A stretch of DNA of 64,000 nucleotides, from the NCBI RefSeq assembly GCF_016904885.1, contig NZ_JADWYI010000001.1, positions 8,613,224 through 8,677,223 of the forward strand. Reading direction: 5' to 3'. Origin of the DNA: Archangium primigenium (lineage in GTDB: Bacteria; Myxococcota; Myxococcia; Myxococcales; Myxococcaceae). The position numbers and the translations under genes were made by a program. Under the pieces are notes generated by a model. The model saw only the letters and a list, made by a program, of their open reading frames with translations. It was not told the DNA's origin and made no database searches. How positions within the stretch are numbered: the stretch's first letter is position 1; every line of letters starts with the position of its first letter. Below, piece after piece: positions 35,580 to 43,927 of this stretch.

Positions 35580-36938
35580 ATGACGAAGCACCCGACCGAG
35601 TCCCAGCCCGAGCAGACCGGGGAGCCGGCGCGCTGTCCCGTCCACCTGGACAAGGAAAATCCGGCGTTCCTGGCCACCGCCTATGCCACCTACGCGGAGC
35701 TGCGAGCCCAGGGCCCCGTCGTGCGCGCGGCCTTTGGTCGGGGCTTCGCGGACGCCGTGCAGTCCACCCTGGACAAGAAGCCCGGCGGCCCGCCGCCCCT
35801 CCACGAGCGCTTCTTCGTGACGCGCTACGACGAGGCGGTGGAGGCGCTGCTGGATGACCGCCTCTCCTCGGACTTCCGCACGGCGCTCACGCCCCCGCAG
35901 CGCGCGCAGCTCGCGCACATGCCCGAGGAGCTCAAGCCCCTGGCCTACAGCCTGCTGATGCTCGACCCCCCGGACCACACCCGGCTGCGCAAGCTCGTCC
36001 AGCCCAACTTCACCGCCCGGGCCATGGAGGGCCTGCGCCCGCGCGTCCAGCACATCGTGGACCGGCTGCTGGACGAGGCCGAGCGCGCCGCCGCCGCGCG
36101 CGGAGAGGCCGCCCCCACGCGCACCATGGACTGGCGCCAGGCCTTCGCCCACCCGCTGCCCGTGGCGGTCATCAGCGACATGCTCGGCATCCCCGAGGCG
36201 GACCGTGACTGGCTGCACGCGTGGATGGAGAAGCTGGCCTCGAGCAACCCGCGCGACCCCTCGCAGATGGGGATGCGCATGGAGCTGATGCGCGAGTTCC
36301 AGGGCTACCTCAAGGGCCTGTTCGAGCAGCGGCGCCAGAGCCCCACCGAGGACATGATCAGCCAGATGGTCCACGCCCAGGAAGACGGCGACCGGCTGAG
36401 CGACGTGGAGATGATGTCCATGGTCATCATCCTCTTCTTCGCCGGACACATCACCACGGTGAACCTCCTGGGCAATGGCGTGGTGGCGCTGCTCACCCAG
36501 CCCGGCCAGTACGAGCGCGTGCGGGAGGATCCCTCGCTCATCAAGGGGCTCATCGAGGAGACCCTGCGCTACTGGGGCCCGGTGGACTACATGACCACGC
36601 CGCGCATCGCCCTGGCGGACCTGGAGCTGGCGGGCACCCGGGTGTGCGCGGGCGAGCAACTGTCCATCGGCCTGGCCTCGGCCAACCGCGACCCCGCGCG
36701 CTTCGCCAACCCGGACGTGTTCGACGTCACGCGCCCCGACGCCCAGCGCCACCTGGCCTTCGGCAAGGGCATCCACGTGTGCATCGGCGCGCCCCTGGCC
36801 CGCCTGGAGGCCGAGCTGGCCTTCACGACCCTGCTGCGGCGCTACCCCTCGCTCCAGCTCGCCGGGTCCGCCGACGCGCTGCGCTGGAGCACCCGCGCCG
36901 GCATGCGGGGCTTCGAGTCCATTCCCCTGCACTTCTAA
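35580..36938 (+). CDS. Cytochrome P450 (second of a tandem pair)
   Basis: 452 aa from ATG 35580, with AAGGAG about 6 nt upstream. It matches its upstream neighbour almost block for block: FFVTRYDEAVEALLDDRLSSDFRT, MLDPPDHTRLRKLVQPNFTARAM, FFAGHITTVNLLGNGVVALL, EETLRYWGPVDYMTTPRIA and FGKGIHVCIGAPLARLE. Differences concentrate in the N-terminal 60 residues and around 190-240, which in P450s contribute to the substrate pocket. This suggests a duplication that kept the fold and changed specificity. The heme Cys and ExxR pair are intact. No dedicated ferredoxin is present. Confidence 0.95.
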   Translation: MTKHPTESQPEQTGEPARCPVHLDKENPAFLATAYATYAELRAQGPVVRAAFGRGFADAVQSTLDKKPGGPPPLHERFFVTRYDEAVEALLDDRLSSDFRTALTPPQRAQLAHMPEELKPLAYSLLMLDPPDHTRLRKLVQPNFTARAMEGLRPRVQHIVDRLLDEAERAAAARGEAAPTRTMDWRQAFAHPLPVAVISDMLGIPEADRDWLHAWMEKLASSNPRDPSQMGMRMELMREFQGYLKGLFEQRRQSPTEDMISQMVHAQEDGDRLSDVEMMSMVIILFFAGHITTVNLLGNGVVALLTQPGQYERVREDPSLIKGLIEETLRYWGPVDYMTTPRIALADLELAGTRVCAGEQLSIGLASANRDPARFANPDVFDVTRPDAQRHLAFGKGIHVCIGAPLARLEAELAFTTLLRRYPSLQLAGSADALRWSTRAGMRGFESIPLHF

Positions 36939-36964
36939 AGCCCCGGGATTCCGGAGGTCTGACC

Positions 36965-36989
36965 CGGGCGCGGAAAAAATCAGCGCCCG
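36965..36989 (+). terminator. Possible hairpin after the P450 pair
   Basis: CGGGCGC (36965-36971) pairs with GCGCCCG (36983-36989) over an A-rich 11-nt loop, 26 bp after the P450 stop. There is no following T-run, so termination strength is uncertain. Confidence 0.35.
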
Positions 36990-37058
36990 TGTCGATTTCC
37001 GCCGGGCCCGTTCGACATCAGGATGAAACCGACGCGGTCCCCGAAAGGATTCACGACC

Positions 37059-37493
37059 ATGAAGTTCCTCATCCTGGTGAAGGCGACGAAGGACTCCGAG
37101 GCGGGCGTCATGCCGAGCGAGCAGATGTTCGCGGAGATGGGCAAGTACAACGAGGAGCTGGTCAAGGCGGGCATCCTGCTCGCGGGCGAGGGCCTGCACC
37201 CGAGCAACAAGGGCGCCCGGGTGCGCTTCTCCGGCACGCAGCGCACGGTGGTGGACGGCCCCTTCGCCGAGACGAAGGAGCTGGTCGCCGGCTTCTGGAT
37301 CTTCCAGGTGCGCTCGCGCGAGGAGGCGATCGAGTGGGTCAAGCGCTGCCCCAACCCGATGCTGGAGGACAGCGAGATCGAGATCCGGCAGATCTTCGCG
37401 CCCGAGGACTTCGGCGAGGCGCTCCCCCCCGAGCTGCGCGCGGCGGAGGACCGCCTGCGCGAGCAGATCGAGGGCCAGACCCGGCGCGCCTGA
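37059..37493 (+). CDS. YCII/DGPF-domain protein
   Basis: 144 aa from ATG 37059 (AAAGGA upstream); the ATG at 37023 adds a short non-conserved lead. The signature VVDGPFAETKELVAGFWI and the opening MKFLILVKATKDSEAG place it in the YCII-related, DGPF-containing family with a dimeric alpha/beta ferredoxin-like fold. Some relatives sit beside ECF sigma factors, others are small enzymes, but no sigma factor is present here. It follows the P450 pair by 120 bp on the same strand and converges on the immunity-like gene with a 15-bp gap. Function not assigned. Confidence 0.88.
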   Translation: MKFLILVKATKDSEAGVMPSEQMFAEMGKYNEELVKAGILLAGEGLHPSNKGARVRFSGTQRTVVDGPFAETKELVAGFWIFQVRSREEAIEWVKRCPNPMLEDSEIEIRQIFAPEDFGEALPPELRAAEDRLREQIEGQTRRA

Positions 37494-37508
37494 GTCCCGG
37501 GGGCTCCG

Positions 37509-38141
37509 TCAGTAGACGATGCCGTCGAACCGCTCGATGACCTCCCGGAAGGCGTCCTCGGTGGTCTTGAAGCGCCTGGCGATTGACGGGGCGTACAATG
37601 TCACGGCCCTCGTACGAGGAGGGTCCTGGTACGGCCCGTCCACGACGATCGGGCGGTACCCTCCCGGCCATTCGACACGGTTGAGCTCGTCGGCGCGTGC
37701 GATGGGCTCCAGGAGGGTGAAGCAGGGCCATTTGGGAAAACGGAGGGTGGCGGGGTCACAGCCCAGGAAGCGGCAGCCATCCAGCCGGGCCTCGGTGAAG
37801 TCACAGTCCTCGATAGACCCGTGCTGATACCAGGGATCACTCGCGTATTCGGGCCAGTACCCGAAGTCGCAGCCCGACAGACGCCCCTTGAAGCGGCAGC
37901 CCTTGAGGGACGCGGCCGTCCAGCTCTGGTAGTTCTTCAACTCCTGTTTCACCTCGAAGGTGCAGTCGATGAAGCGGGCCTGTTTGATGATCAGTCGACT
38001 CGCGGGAACCTTCAGCACCAGGGTGCACTCGCGCAGCGTCAACGCGGTGCTGAGGTAGTAGAGCGAATTTTTGTCCGTCAGCTCCAATCGCTCGTTTTTG
38101 ATCTCCTGATTCTTGAAGATGACGTTCTCGAGCCCGACCAC
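37509..38141 (-). CDS. Pentapeptide-like beta-helix protein, candidate immunity protein of the SitA-like toxin
   Basis: 210 aa from GTG 38141, preceded by AGAGGA at 6-nt spacing and only 11 bp after the toxin stop. The body repeats short strands of alternating hydrophobic and Cys/Phe residues: LTLRECTLVLKV, RLIIKQARFIDCTFEV, AASLKGCRFKGRLSGCDFG, GSIEDCDFTEARLDGCRFLGCD. This is an irregular pentapeptide/right-handed beta-helix pattern. The tail (RRFKTTEDAFREVIERFDGIVY) is helical. No signal peptide, so it would act in the cytosol, where a transferred toxin must be neutralised. The immunity role is inferred from position and from lack of any enzyme motif. AT content is higher than in neighbours. 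Confidence 0.75.
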   Translation of the reverse strand: MVGLENVIFKNQEIKNERLELTDKNSLYYLSTALTLRECTLVLKVPASRLIIKQARFIDCTFEVKQELKNYQSWTAASLKGCRFKGRLSGCDFGYWPEYASDPWYQHGSIEDCDFTEARLDGCRFLGCDPATLRFPKWPCFTLLEPIARADELNRVEWPGGYRPIVVDGPYQDPPRTRAVTLYAPSIARRFKTTEDAFREVIERFDGIVY

Positions 38142-38152
38142 GATCGTTCCTC

Positions 38153-39775
38153 TCAAAAGGGGAGCATCCGGAAGAATTCGCCTGCCATTCTCCTGCCATG
38201 CAGTGCCAGATTTGACTCCGACCCGGAGAGAATCTCGTACTTGCAACCCGTGGAGGGATCAATCACGTCCACCCCCTTGTGATTGAATCGAAGGGGTCCC
38301 TCGAATTGTGCCCTCAGACGCGCGTGCACATAGCGCCCTCGTGCCTCACGTTCCAACAACCGGGCCAACCAATACTTTCCCTGTTGGAGCGCGCCCGCGA
38401 TGGCTTCTCGCTCGCTGCGCGAGAGCCTGCTGGAGTTCCACTCCTTCGCGCTCTGAGTGACCGCGTCCTGAAGCATGTCACCCACGGTGTCACGGGCGGG
38501 GATGTCCGAGGTCGACTTGCCTCGGGGCAGGTGCCAGCGCTGACCATCGCTCAGTTCCACCTGCCGGTTGCCACCCCGATGACGCAGCAGGGTCTTGGCG
38601 GAGCGTCCCCCCGGAGCCTGGCCCGCGCTTCCGCCCGCGCCCTGCTTGAGCATCACCACGGCCATGGGGCCGTGCGGCGAGATCGCCACCGCGTCCACGG
38701 CCACGACCGCCTGGACCAGCACGCCCTCCGTCGCGAGTGCGTCCGGAGCCCAGCGACCCATCACGGCGCCGCCGCCCTGGGCCGCGAACCGTTCTCCCGC
38801 GACGAAGACGCCGGGGAGTGACTTCACCCGCGAAGCCACCTGCCCCAGCGTGTGTCCACTGAGCGCGGCCACCGCGAGGATCAGGGCCCGTGCCGCGTCC
38901 TCGCCCAGGACCTTGCCGAACGCCGCGCCCGCTCCGCGAAGTTCCTCGAAGGTGGTGGCGTGGTGCGCCGTGTCGACCAAACGGGCCCAGCCCTCCATGA
39001 GCCCATACACCGTCTCGAGGCCCAGGTACCCCACGAGGAGGAGCGTCAGGCTGGCCGCCACGGCCTTCGTCACTGGCTCGGGCACCACCCACATCATGCA
39101 ATAGAGCGCCACCGTCCAGACCACCAGGGAGATCAGTGCCCGCGCGTCCAGCAACCCGTGCTGGAGCGCCCCCCGCGTCTCGTCGAGCACCGAGCCGAAA
39201 GCCAGGGCCAGCGCCCACGCCCGTCGGTCATCCGCGCGCAGGTAGGGACCATCGTCCAGAAGGCCCAGACAATCGCCCCCGCCCCGCCGCTCACACCAGT
39301 GCAGGTACTTCGTCCGCAGGGCTTCTTCGACCTGGGGAGTGAGCACCCCGAGGCCCGCCTGCCGCTCGGGGATCCAGGTAAGTCCCTCGCCGTGGCGGTG
39401 CTCCAGTGTCCAGTCGCCCGAACCGGCCACCGTCGGAGTCTCCGCGGACGTTGTCGCGAGGCCCCACAACGCATGGGCGGCCTCCCGGGGTGTTCGCGCG
39501 CCCCACCGCACGTCGCGGACGAGCCGCAGGAAGGCGGGTTGGAACTCGGCCCGGGACATGGGCACCGGCCGCATCGCGGCGGCCCCAGGCTCCAGGAAGT
39601 CCACCCCGTACTCCACGGTCGCCTCACGCGCGGACTCCGCTGGGACGGCCCGCCGTCCGGGAGGCGCCCCCGTGGCACACGCGAACTGGAAGAGGACGAG
39701 GAGCGTCCAGACGCGAAAGGGGAGCCCGCGAGACGGGCCCCCGCGCGGAGCGTCTGGACGGAGGGAGGGCGTCAC
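38153..39775 (-). CDS. SitA-like polymorphic lipoprotein toxin
   Basis: 540 aa from GTG 39775, overlapping the LCAT-CHAT stop in GTGA. The N-terminus has a hydrophobic signal ending LLVLFQFACATG, a slightly non-canonical lipobox. A conserved middle follows: LLDARALISLVVWTVALYC and AASLTLLLVGYLGLETVYG are membrane-seeking helices, then ATTFEELRGAGAAFGKVLGEDAARALILAVAAL. The C-terminal 150 residues (RHRGGNRQVELSDGQRWHLP, AKEWNSSRLSRSEREAI, GVDVIDPSTGCKYEILSG, RRMAGEFFRMLPF) I recognise from myxobacterial SitA-family toxins. The D-x-x-D-P-x-T-G...YE pattern suggests a restriction-endonuclease-like nuclease. In Myxococcus such lipoproteins pass to kin by outer-membrane exchange and kill cells lacking immunity. 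Confidence 0.82.
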   Translation of the reverse strand: MTPSLRPDAPRGGPSRGLPFRVWTLLVLFQFACATGAPPGRRAVPAESAREATVEYGVDFLEPGAAAMRPVPMSRAEFQPAFLRLVRDVRWGARTPREAAHALWGLATTSAETPTVAGSGDWTLEHRHGEGLTWIPERQAGLGVLTPQVEEALRTKYLHWCERRGGGDCLGLLDDGPYLRADDRRAWALALAFGSVLDETRGALQHGLLDARALISLVVWTVALYCMMWVVPEPVTKAVAASLTLLLVGYLGLETVYGLMEGWARLVDTAHHATTFEELRGAGAAFGKVLGEDAARALILAVAALSGHTLGQVASRVKSLPGVFVAGERFAAQGGGAVMGRWAPDALATEGVLVQAVVAVDAVAISPHGPMAVVMLKQGAGGSAGQAPGGRSAKTLLRHRGGNRQVELSDGQRWHLPRGKSTSDIPARDTVGDMLQDAVTQSAKEWNSSRLSRSEREAIAGALQQGKYWLARLLEREARGRYVHARLRAQFEGPLRFNHKGVDVIDPSTGCKYEILSGSESNLALHGRRMAGEFFRMLPF

Positions 39776-42700
39776 GCCGCGGCGGACTGGGAGAAGCGCG
39801 CCATCACATCCCCCACGTACACGTAGGACAGGTACGTGGGCGACGTCTTCGCCTCGCTCTGGCGCAGCCGCCGCAGCGCCTCGCCCACCGGCAGCTGCTT
39901 CTCCCACAGGTCCGTCACCAGTTGCTCCACCGCCGTGCGCGCGTGCGCGTCCTGCACCGGCCACAGGGGCGCGATGAAGCCCGCGAACTTCTCGCTCACG
40001 AACGTCTCCGCCCACCCGCCAATGCCACCGAGCATGTCCGTGGCCGTGCCCACCTCGCACGCGTTGAAGATGACGAGCGGCCGCGACTTCTGGCCCAGCA
40101 TCGTGAAGGCGCTGCGCACCTCCAGCGTCTTGAGTTCCCCGTCCTCCAGGTAGACGCACGAGGGCGACACCTCGTTGTTCGCGCTGTACTTGCCGTGTCC
40201 CGCGAAGTGCAACAGCGCCACGCGGTTGGGATAGCTGCCGCCCAGGAGGCTCATGAGGGGCTGACGGCGGCCCGCCACCTTCACCGCGCGGAAGCGCCGA
40301 CCGAGCTGCCGCGACTCCTCCTGCGCCTGGGGCAGCGGCGCCAGGTGCGGGTGGAACTGGTAGTCCGGCGCGATGGTGAGGATGTCTCCGCGCATCAGCC
40401 GCGACGTGAGTGACGTCTGGTAGTCGAGCAGCCAGCGCGCCACCGGATGCTCCATGCACAAGAGCTCCGCGCCCGGCACGTCCGCGGGTGACATCAACTC
40501 CCAGGGGATGTGCGGGTCATCCGTGATGAACTGGATGGGGAAGCCCGCGCCGTACTGCTGGCGCAGCGCCTTGTACGTCTCGCGGAAGACGTGCGGCGCG
40601 CGCTGGTAGAGCAGCTTGCCGAGCCCCATGAACCAGGCGAAGTGCTCTCCGGCGCGCAGCTCGCGCGCGGTGTTGGCCACGCTCTGGAAGAACGCCGCCG
40701 GATCGCTGCCCAGGTTGTGCTCTCCGGACAGCCGCGCCGGCAGGCCCTCGCAGGGCACGGACACCTGGAGCATCCAGAACAGGCGCTGGGGGCTGCTCGG
40801 ATCCAGGCGGTGGATCTGCACCGTCAGGTGGGGCTTCTGGGCCCCCGCCTCCAGCGCGAACGTGCCCCGGGCCTCGTCGTCCGAGGCCGCGGACAGGCCG
40901 CCCGCGCCTCCCCCGCCCGAGGGCGCGCGGGACGTGGACGGCCCGGGCCCGCCCGTCCCCGAGGACTCGATGGGCACGCGCCGGCGGGCCGCGCCGCAGA
41001 AGCGGCCCTCGTACTCGAAGGTGGCCACCACGGTGAGCTCGCCCGTGGCGCCCGCGTTCACGGTGCCGGTGAGGGTGGCCGCGATGGAGCTGTCATTGCG
41101 CCGCACCAGCACCACGCCCGTGTCCGCCCCGGGGCGGAACGTCATCTCCGAGCACAAGAGGCGCACCTTGACGGGCAGCTCCTTCCAGTCGGCCGCGAGC
41201 CCACTCATCTGCACGCCCGCGGACTCCGTCTCCGGGCCCACCTCCGCGAGCGCCAGGTCCACCGTCAGGGGAAAGGGCTGGCCCGCGCGCGCGGGGATGA
41301 TGGGCTCCACCGAGGGGTAGCGGGTGATGGTCTGCCCCTCGTCGCGCACCGCGGGCTGGGGCACGTGGTCCAGCGCGGATTGCCCGGCCGGCGGCGGCGG
41401 CGACGCCGCGGGCACCGCCGAGCGCATGTCCCGCGCGGGTCCCCCCGGAATGCCCGGGCTCGCGCAGAACTCGCGCGTCTCCTCGTCATCGGGCAGCTCG
41501 CCCGCGCGGTGGAAGACGGCGAACACGTCGCTCACGGGGATGACCTCGGGGCCGCCCTTGACGCTCAGCCGGTACATGCCGGGCGGCAGCGGACGGAACG
41601 TGCCCGTGTGGAAGCCGTCCGGGCCGCGCACCAGCGGCTCGGCGAAGGACTCCCCCGTCTTCACGTTGGAGACGTAGGCCCGCAGCGCCACGGGCTCGGC
41701 CGAGGGCCGCACGCGCACCGGCACGGGCTCGTCGTGCCCGAACGCGTCCTCCAGGCTCAAGGAGAGCATGCGCGGCGCGGGGCCGAACAGGGCGTCGCGG
41801 TACTTGTCCAGTTGCAGGTGCTGGCCGGTGATGACGCCCTCCACGTGGGCCAGCACCTCGAAGGCGTTCTGCAACGAGGCGTGGGACGTGGGGCTGTACA
41901 TGGCGCGCACCTGGTGGCGCTCCTCCAGCGGCAGGGCGGACACGCGCGGCACGGTGCCGTCCCCGCCGTGGTCCGTGCCGTCCGCCTCGCCCCAGAGCAT
42001 CTCCAGGCCGCCGGCCGCGTTGAGCCGCGCGCCCTGCAACGTCGGCTGGAAGGTGCCCACCACCGGGTGCAGGTGGTAGCCGCGCTCCACGTAGGCCGCC
42101 TCGCGCGCGTTCGTCTCCAGCGCCCCCATGATCTCCCGGTGGAAGGCGAGCCCCTGGGCGGCGCGCGCGGGGTCCATCCCGCCGAGGGCCGGGGCCTCGC
42201 CCGGACGCACCATGCGCCCGTCGGGCAGTTGCACGCACGGGTACATGGGCAGCAGTTGGTAGGCGCTGGGCAGCGAGCGCACCATCTCCGTCAGGTCCAC
42301 CAGGTTCACGGGCCCCAGGTCCTTGCGAAAGCCCAGCGCGAGCGCCTGCAGCGCCATGAAGGAGCCGCGGTGCGGGGTGCCGAAGGTGATGAGCGCGCGC
42401 GTGTCCTTCCACCCGCCCAGGCACTCGAGGAAGTAGCGCGACACGACGCCGCCCATGGAGTGGCCCACGAGGATGAGGCGCGCGTCCGGCGAGCCGCCAT
42501 TGCTGTGCCGCCAGGTGTGCAGCCAGCGCGCGCACTGCTCCTGGAGCCGCTTCGCGGTGAAGCGGATGTCGCGCCGCCAGTCGTAGGGGAACTCGAAGAA
42601 GTTGGCGCCGGGGATGAGCCCCAGCCGGTCCACGAGCGTCTCGGCCACGCGCGTATAGCCATCCACCTTCCACAGGCCGGGGATGAGGTGCGTGTCGGGC

Positions 42701-42909
42701 AGCACGCTCACGGCCTCCACGCCGTCGTCGGCGAGCGCGCCGCCCGCGTCGGACTTGAGCGTGAGCGACTTCACGCTGCCCAGGCCGCTGAACAGGGCGC
42801 GGAAGATGGCGCTGCCCGACAGGCCCCAGATCTCCTTGCCCTCGCGCTGCAGCACGCTGCCGAGCAGACCTGGCAGAAGAACGACGACATCCTTGATGAC
42901 GGCGGCCAT
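39772..42909 (-). CDS. LCAT-type lipase fused to a CHAT peptidase domain
   Basis: 1045 aa from ATG 42909 with GGAGGAGG upstream; the longer frame has no ribosome site. Residues 1-400 form an LCAT/PGAP1-like alpha/beta hydrolase: oxyanion region VVLLPGLLGSVL, elbow ILVGHSMGGVVSRYF (Ser151), acid GGDGTVPRVSAL and His in SPTSHASL, a complete triad. The middle region has beta-rich domains and a Pro/Gly linker. The C-terminal 300 residues are CHAT: WELMSPADVPGAELLCM, ALLHFAGHGKYS (His) and LVIFNACEVGTATD (Cys), then WPVQDAHARTAVE. Lipase-protease fusions of this kind recall bacterial conflict and cell-death effectors. It starts the operon that continues with the SitA-like toxin (4-bp overlap) and its partner. 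Confidence 0.9.
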   Translation of the reverse strand: MAAVIKDVVVLLPGLLGSVLQREGKEIWGLSGSAIFRALFSGLGSVKSLTLKSDAGGALADDGVEAVSVLPDTHLIPGLWKVDGYTRVAETLVDRLGLIPGANFFEFPYDWRRDIRFTAKRLQEQCARWLHTWRHSNGGSPDARLILVGHSMGGVVSRYFLECLGGWKDTRALITFGTPHRGSFMALQALALGFRKDLGPVNLVDLTEMVRSLPSAYQLLPMYPCVQLPDGRMVRPGEAPALGGMDPARAAQGLAFHREIMGALETNAREAAYVERGYHLHPVVGTFQPTLQGARLNAAGGLEMLWGEADGTDHGGDGTVPRVSALPLEERHQVRAMYSPTSHASLQNAFEVLAHVEGVITGQHLQLDKYRDALFGPAPRMLSLSLEDAFGHDEPVPVRVRPSAEPVALRAYVSNVKTGESFAEPLVRGPDGFHTGTFRPLPPGMYRLSVKGGPEVIPVSDVFAVFHRAGELPDDEETREFCASPGIPGGPARDMRSAVPAASPPPPAGQSALDHVPQPAVRDEGQTITRYPSVEPIIPARAGQPFPLTVDLALAEVGPETESAGVQMSGLAADWKELPVKVRLLCSEMTFRPGADTGVVLVRRNDSSIAATLTGTVNAGATGELTVVATFEYEGRFCGAARRRVPIESSGTGGPGPSTSRAPSGGGGAGGLSAASDDEARGTFALEAGAQKPHLTVQIHRLDPSSPQRLFWMLQVSVPCEGLPARLSGEHNLGSDPAAFFQSVANTARELRAGEHFAWFMGLGKLLYQRAPHVFRETYKALRQQYGAGFPIQFITDDPHIPWELMSPADVPGAELLCMEHPVARWLLDYQTSLTSRLMRGDILTIAPDYQFHPHLAPLPQAQEESRQLGRRFRAVKVAGRRQPLMSLLGGSYPNRVALLHFAGHGKYSANNEVSPSCVYLEDGELKTLEVRSAFTMLGQKSRPLVIFNACEVGTATDMLGGIGGWAETFVSEKFAGFIAPLWPVQDAHARTAVEQLVTDLWEKQLPVGEALRRLRQSEAKTSPTYLSYVYVGDVMARFSQSAAA

Positions 42910-42972
42910 GGGCTTCCTCCTCCTGGGAGCACGCTCCCGGGGCTCGTACGCGCGGGCCCCAGGAGGACTGAC

Positions 42973-42985
42973 GATAGCCGCTATC
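42973..42985. promoter_or_regulatory. 13-bp palindrome GATAGCCGCTATC
   Basis: A perfect dyad (GATAGC-C-GCTATC) lies 63 bp upstream of the LCAT-CHAT start, in the 197-bp divergent region shared with the cyclophilin gene. It is embedded in locally AT-richer sequence and could be an operator. No regulator gene is adjacent. Confidence 0.4.
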
Positions 42986-43106
42986 CTAGGGTTCCCCTCC
43001 CACCTGACCGAGACTTCCGAGCGTGAGGGATTGAACGCTTCCGGGCGCCCCCCGGCGCTCAAATGGCCGTTCCGGGCGTTTCATTCCCCGCTAGGATGCC
43101 CGCCCC

Positions 43107-43913
43107 ATGCGCACGTCCTTCTTGAAGACCGGACTCCTCCTGCTGACCCTGACGGCCTGCACCGAGGAGAAGAGCACGCCGCCCCCCGCCACGAAGACCG
43201 AGACGCCCCCCGTCGCGCGGCAGACGCCGCCGCCGGCGCCGCCCCCCAGCCTCACGCCGCCGGCCCCCCTGCCGCCGCCCGAGCCGCCCGAGCCCCAGGC
43301 CGAGCACGGCGCCAGCGCCGCGCCCCGCACGCGCCCGCCCGCGGACAAGCCCGGCCCCTGGCAGAAGAAGGCGCTGGAGGGCAAGGACCTCTACGCCACG
43401 ATGGTGACGAGCCAGGGCAACATCGTGATCAAGCTCTTCGCCAAGGACGCCCCCATCACGGTGGCCAACTTCGTGGGCCTGGCCAACGGCGAGCAGGAGT
43501 GGACGGACCCGCGCACGGGCAAGCTCCAGCAGAAGACGCCGCTGTACAAGGACGTCATCTTCCACCGCATCATCCCCGGCTTCATGATCCAGGGCGGTGA
43601 CATCCTGGGCACGGGCACGGGCACGCCGGGCTACGGCTTCGAGGACGAGGTGCGCAGCGGCCGCTCCTTCGACAAGCCGGGCCTGCTCGCCATGGCCAAC
43701 CGGGGCGCGGGCACGCAGAGCAACGGCAGCCAGTTCTTCATCACCGTCTCCACGCCCGCCCACCTCAACGGCCGGCACACCATCTTCGGCGAGGTGGTGA
43801 AGGGCTATGACATCGTGCAGGCCATGGCCCAGGTGCAGACGGGGCCCATGGACAAGCCCGTCAAGGACGTGGTGCTCAAGAAGGTGACGCTCAGCGACAC
43901 CCAGCCCAAGTAG
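43107..43913 (+). CDS. Cyclophilin-type peptidyl-prolyl isomerase lipoprotein
   Basis: 268 aa. Lipobox LTLTAC (Cys18) followed by an 80-residue Pro/Ala/Glu-rich spacer that lets the enzyme reach away from the membrane. Cyclophilin domain 95-265: TSQGNIVIKLFAKDAPITVANFVGLA, VIFHRIIPGFMIQGGD (active-site Arg, Phe, Met, Gln), LLAMANRGAGTQSNGSQFFIT and HLNGRHTIFGEVVKG. It catalyses cis-trans isomerisation of prolyl bonds in envelope proteins. Catalytic residues are intact. It is divergent from the LCAT-CHAT operon and heads a tight plus-strand run (14 bp to the esterase, 28 bp to yjbQ). Confidence 0.94.
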   Translation: MRTSFLKTGLLLLTLTACTEEKSTPPPATKTETPPVARQTPPPAPPPSLTPPAPLPPPEPPEPQAEHGASAAPRTRPPADKPGPWQKKALEGKDLYATMVTSQGNIVIKLFAKDAPITVANFVGLANGEQEWTDPRTGKLQQKTPLYKDVIFHRIIPGFMIQGGDILGTGTGTPGYGFEDEVRSGRSFDKPGLLAMANRGAGTQSNGSQFFITVSTPAHLNGRHTIFGEVVKGYDIVQAMAQVQTGPMDKPVKDVVLKKVTLSDTQPK

Positions 43914-43927
43914 GAACGAGGCCCCCC

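Noticed and set aside
5589-36938. One biosynthetic cluster joining the NRPS and the P450s
   Set aside because: They are 24 kb apart with unrelated operons on both strands between them.
38153-40459. 768-aa reading of the SitA-like toxin
   Set aside because: The first 228 residues are the shadow of the CHAT domain; GTG 39775 with a 4-bp overlap fits better and gives the signal sequence.
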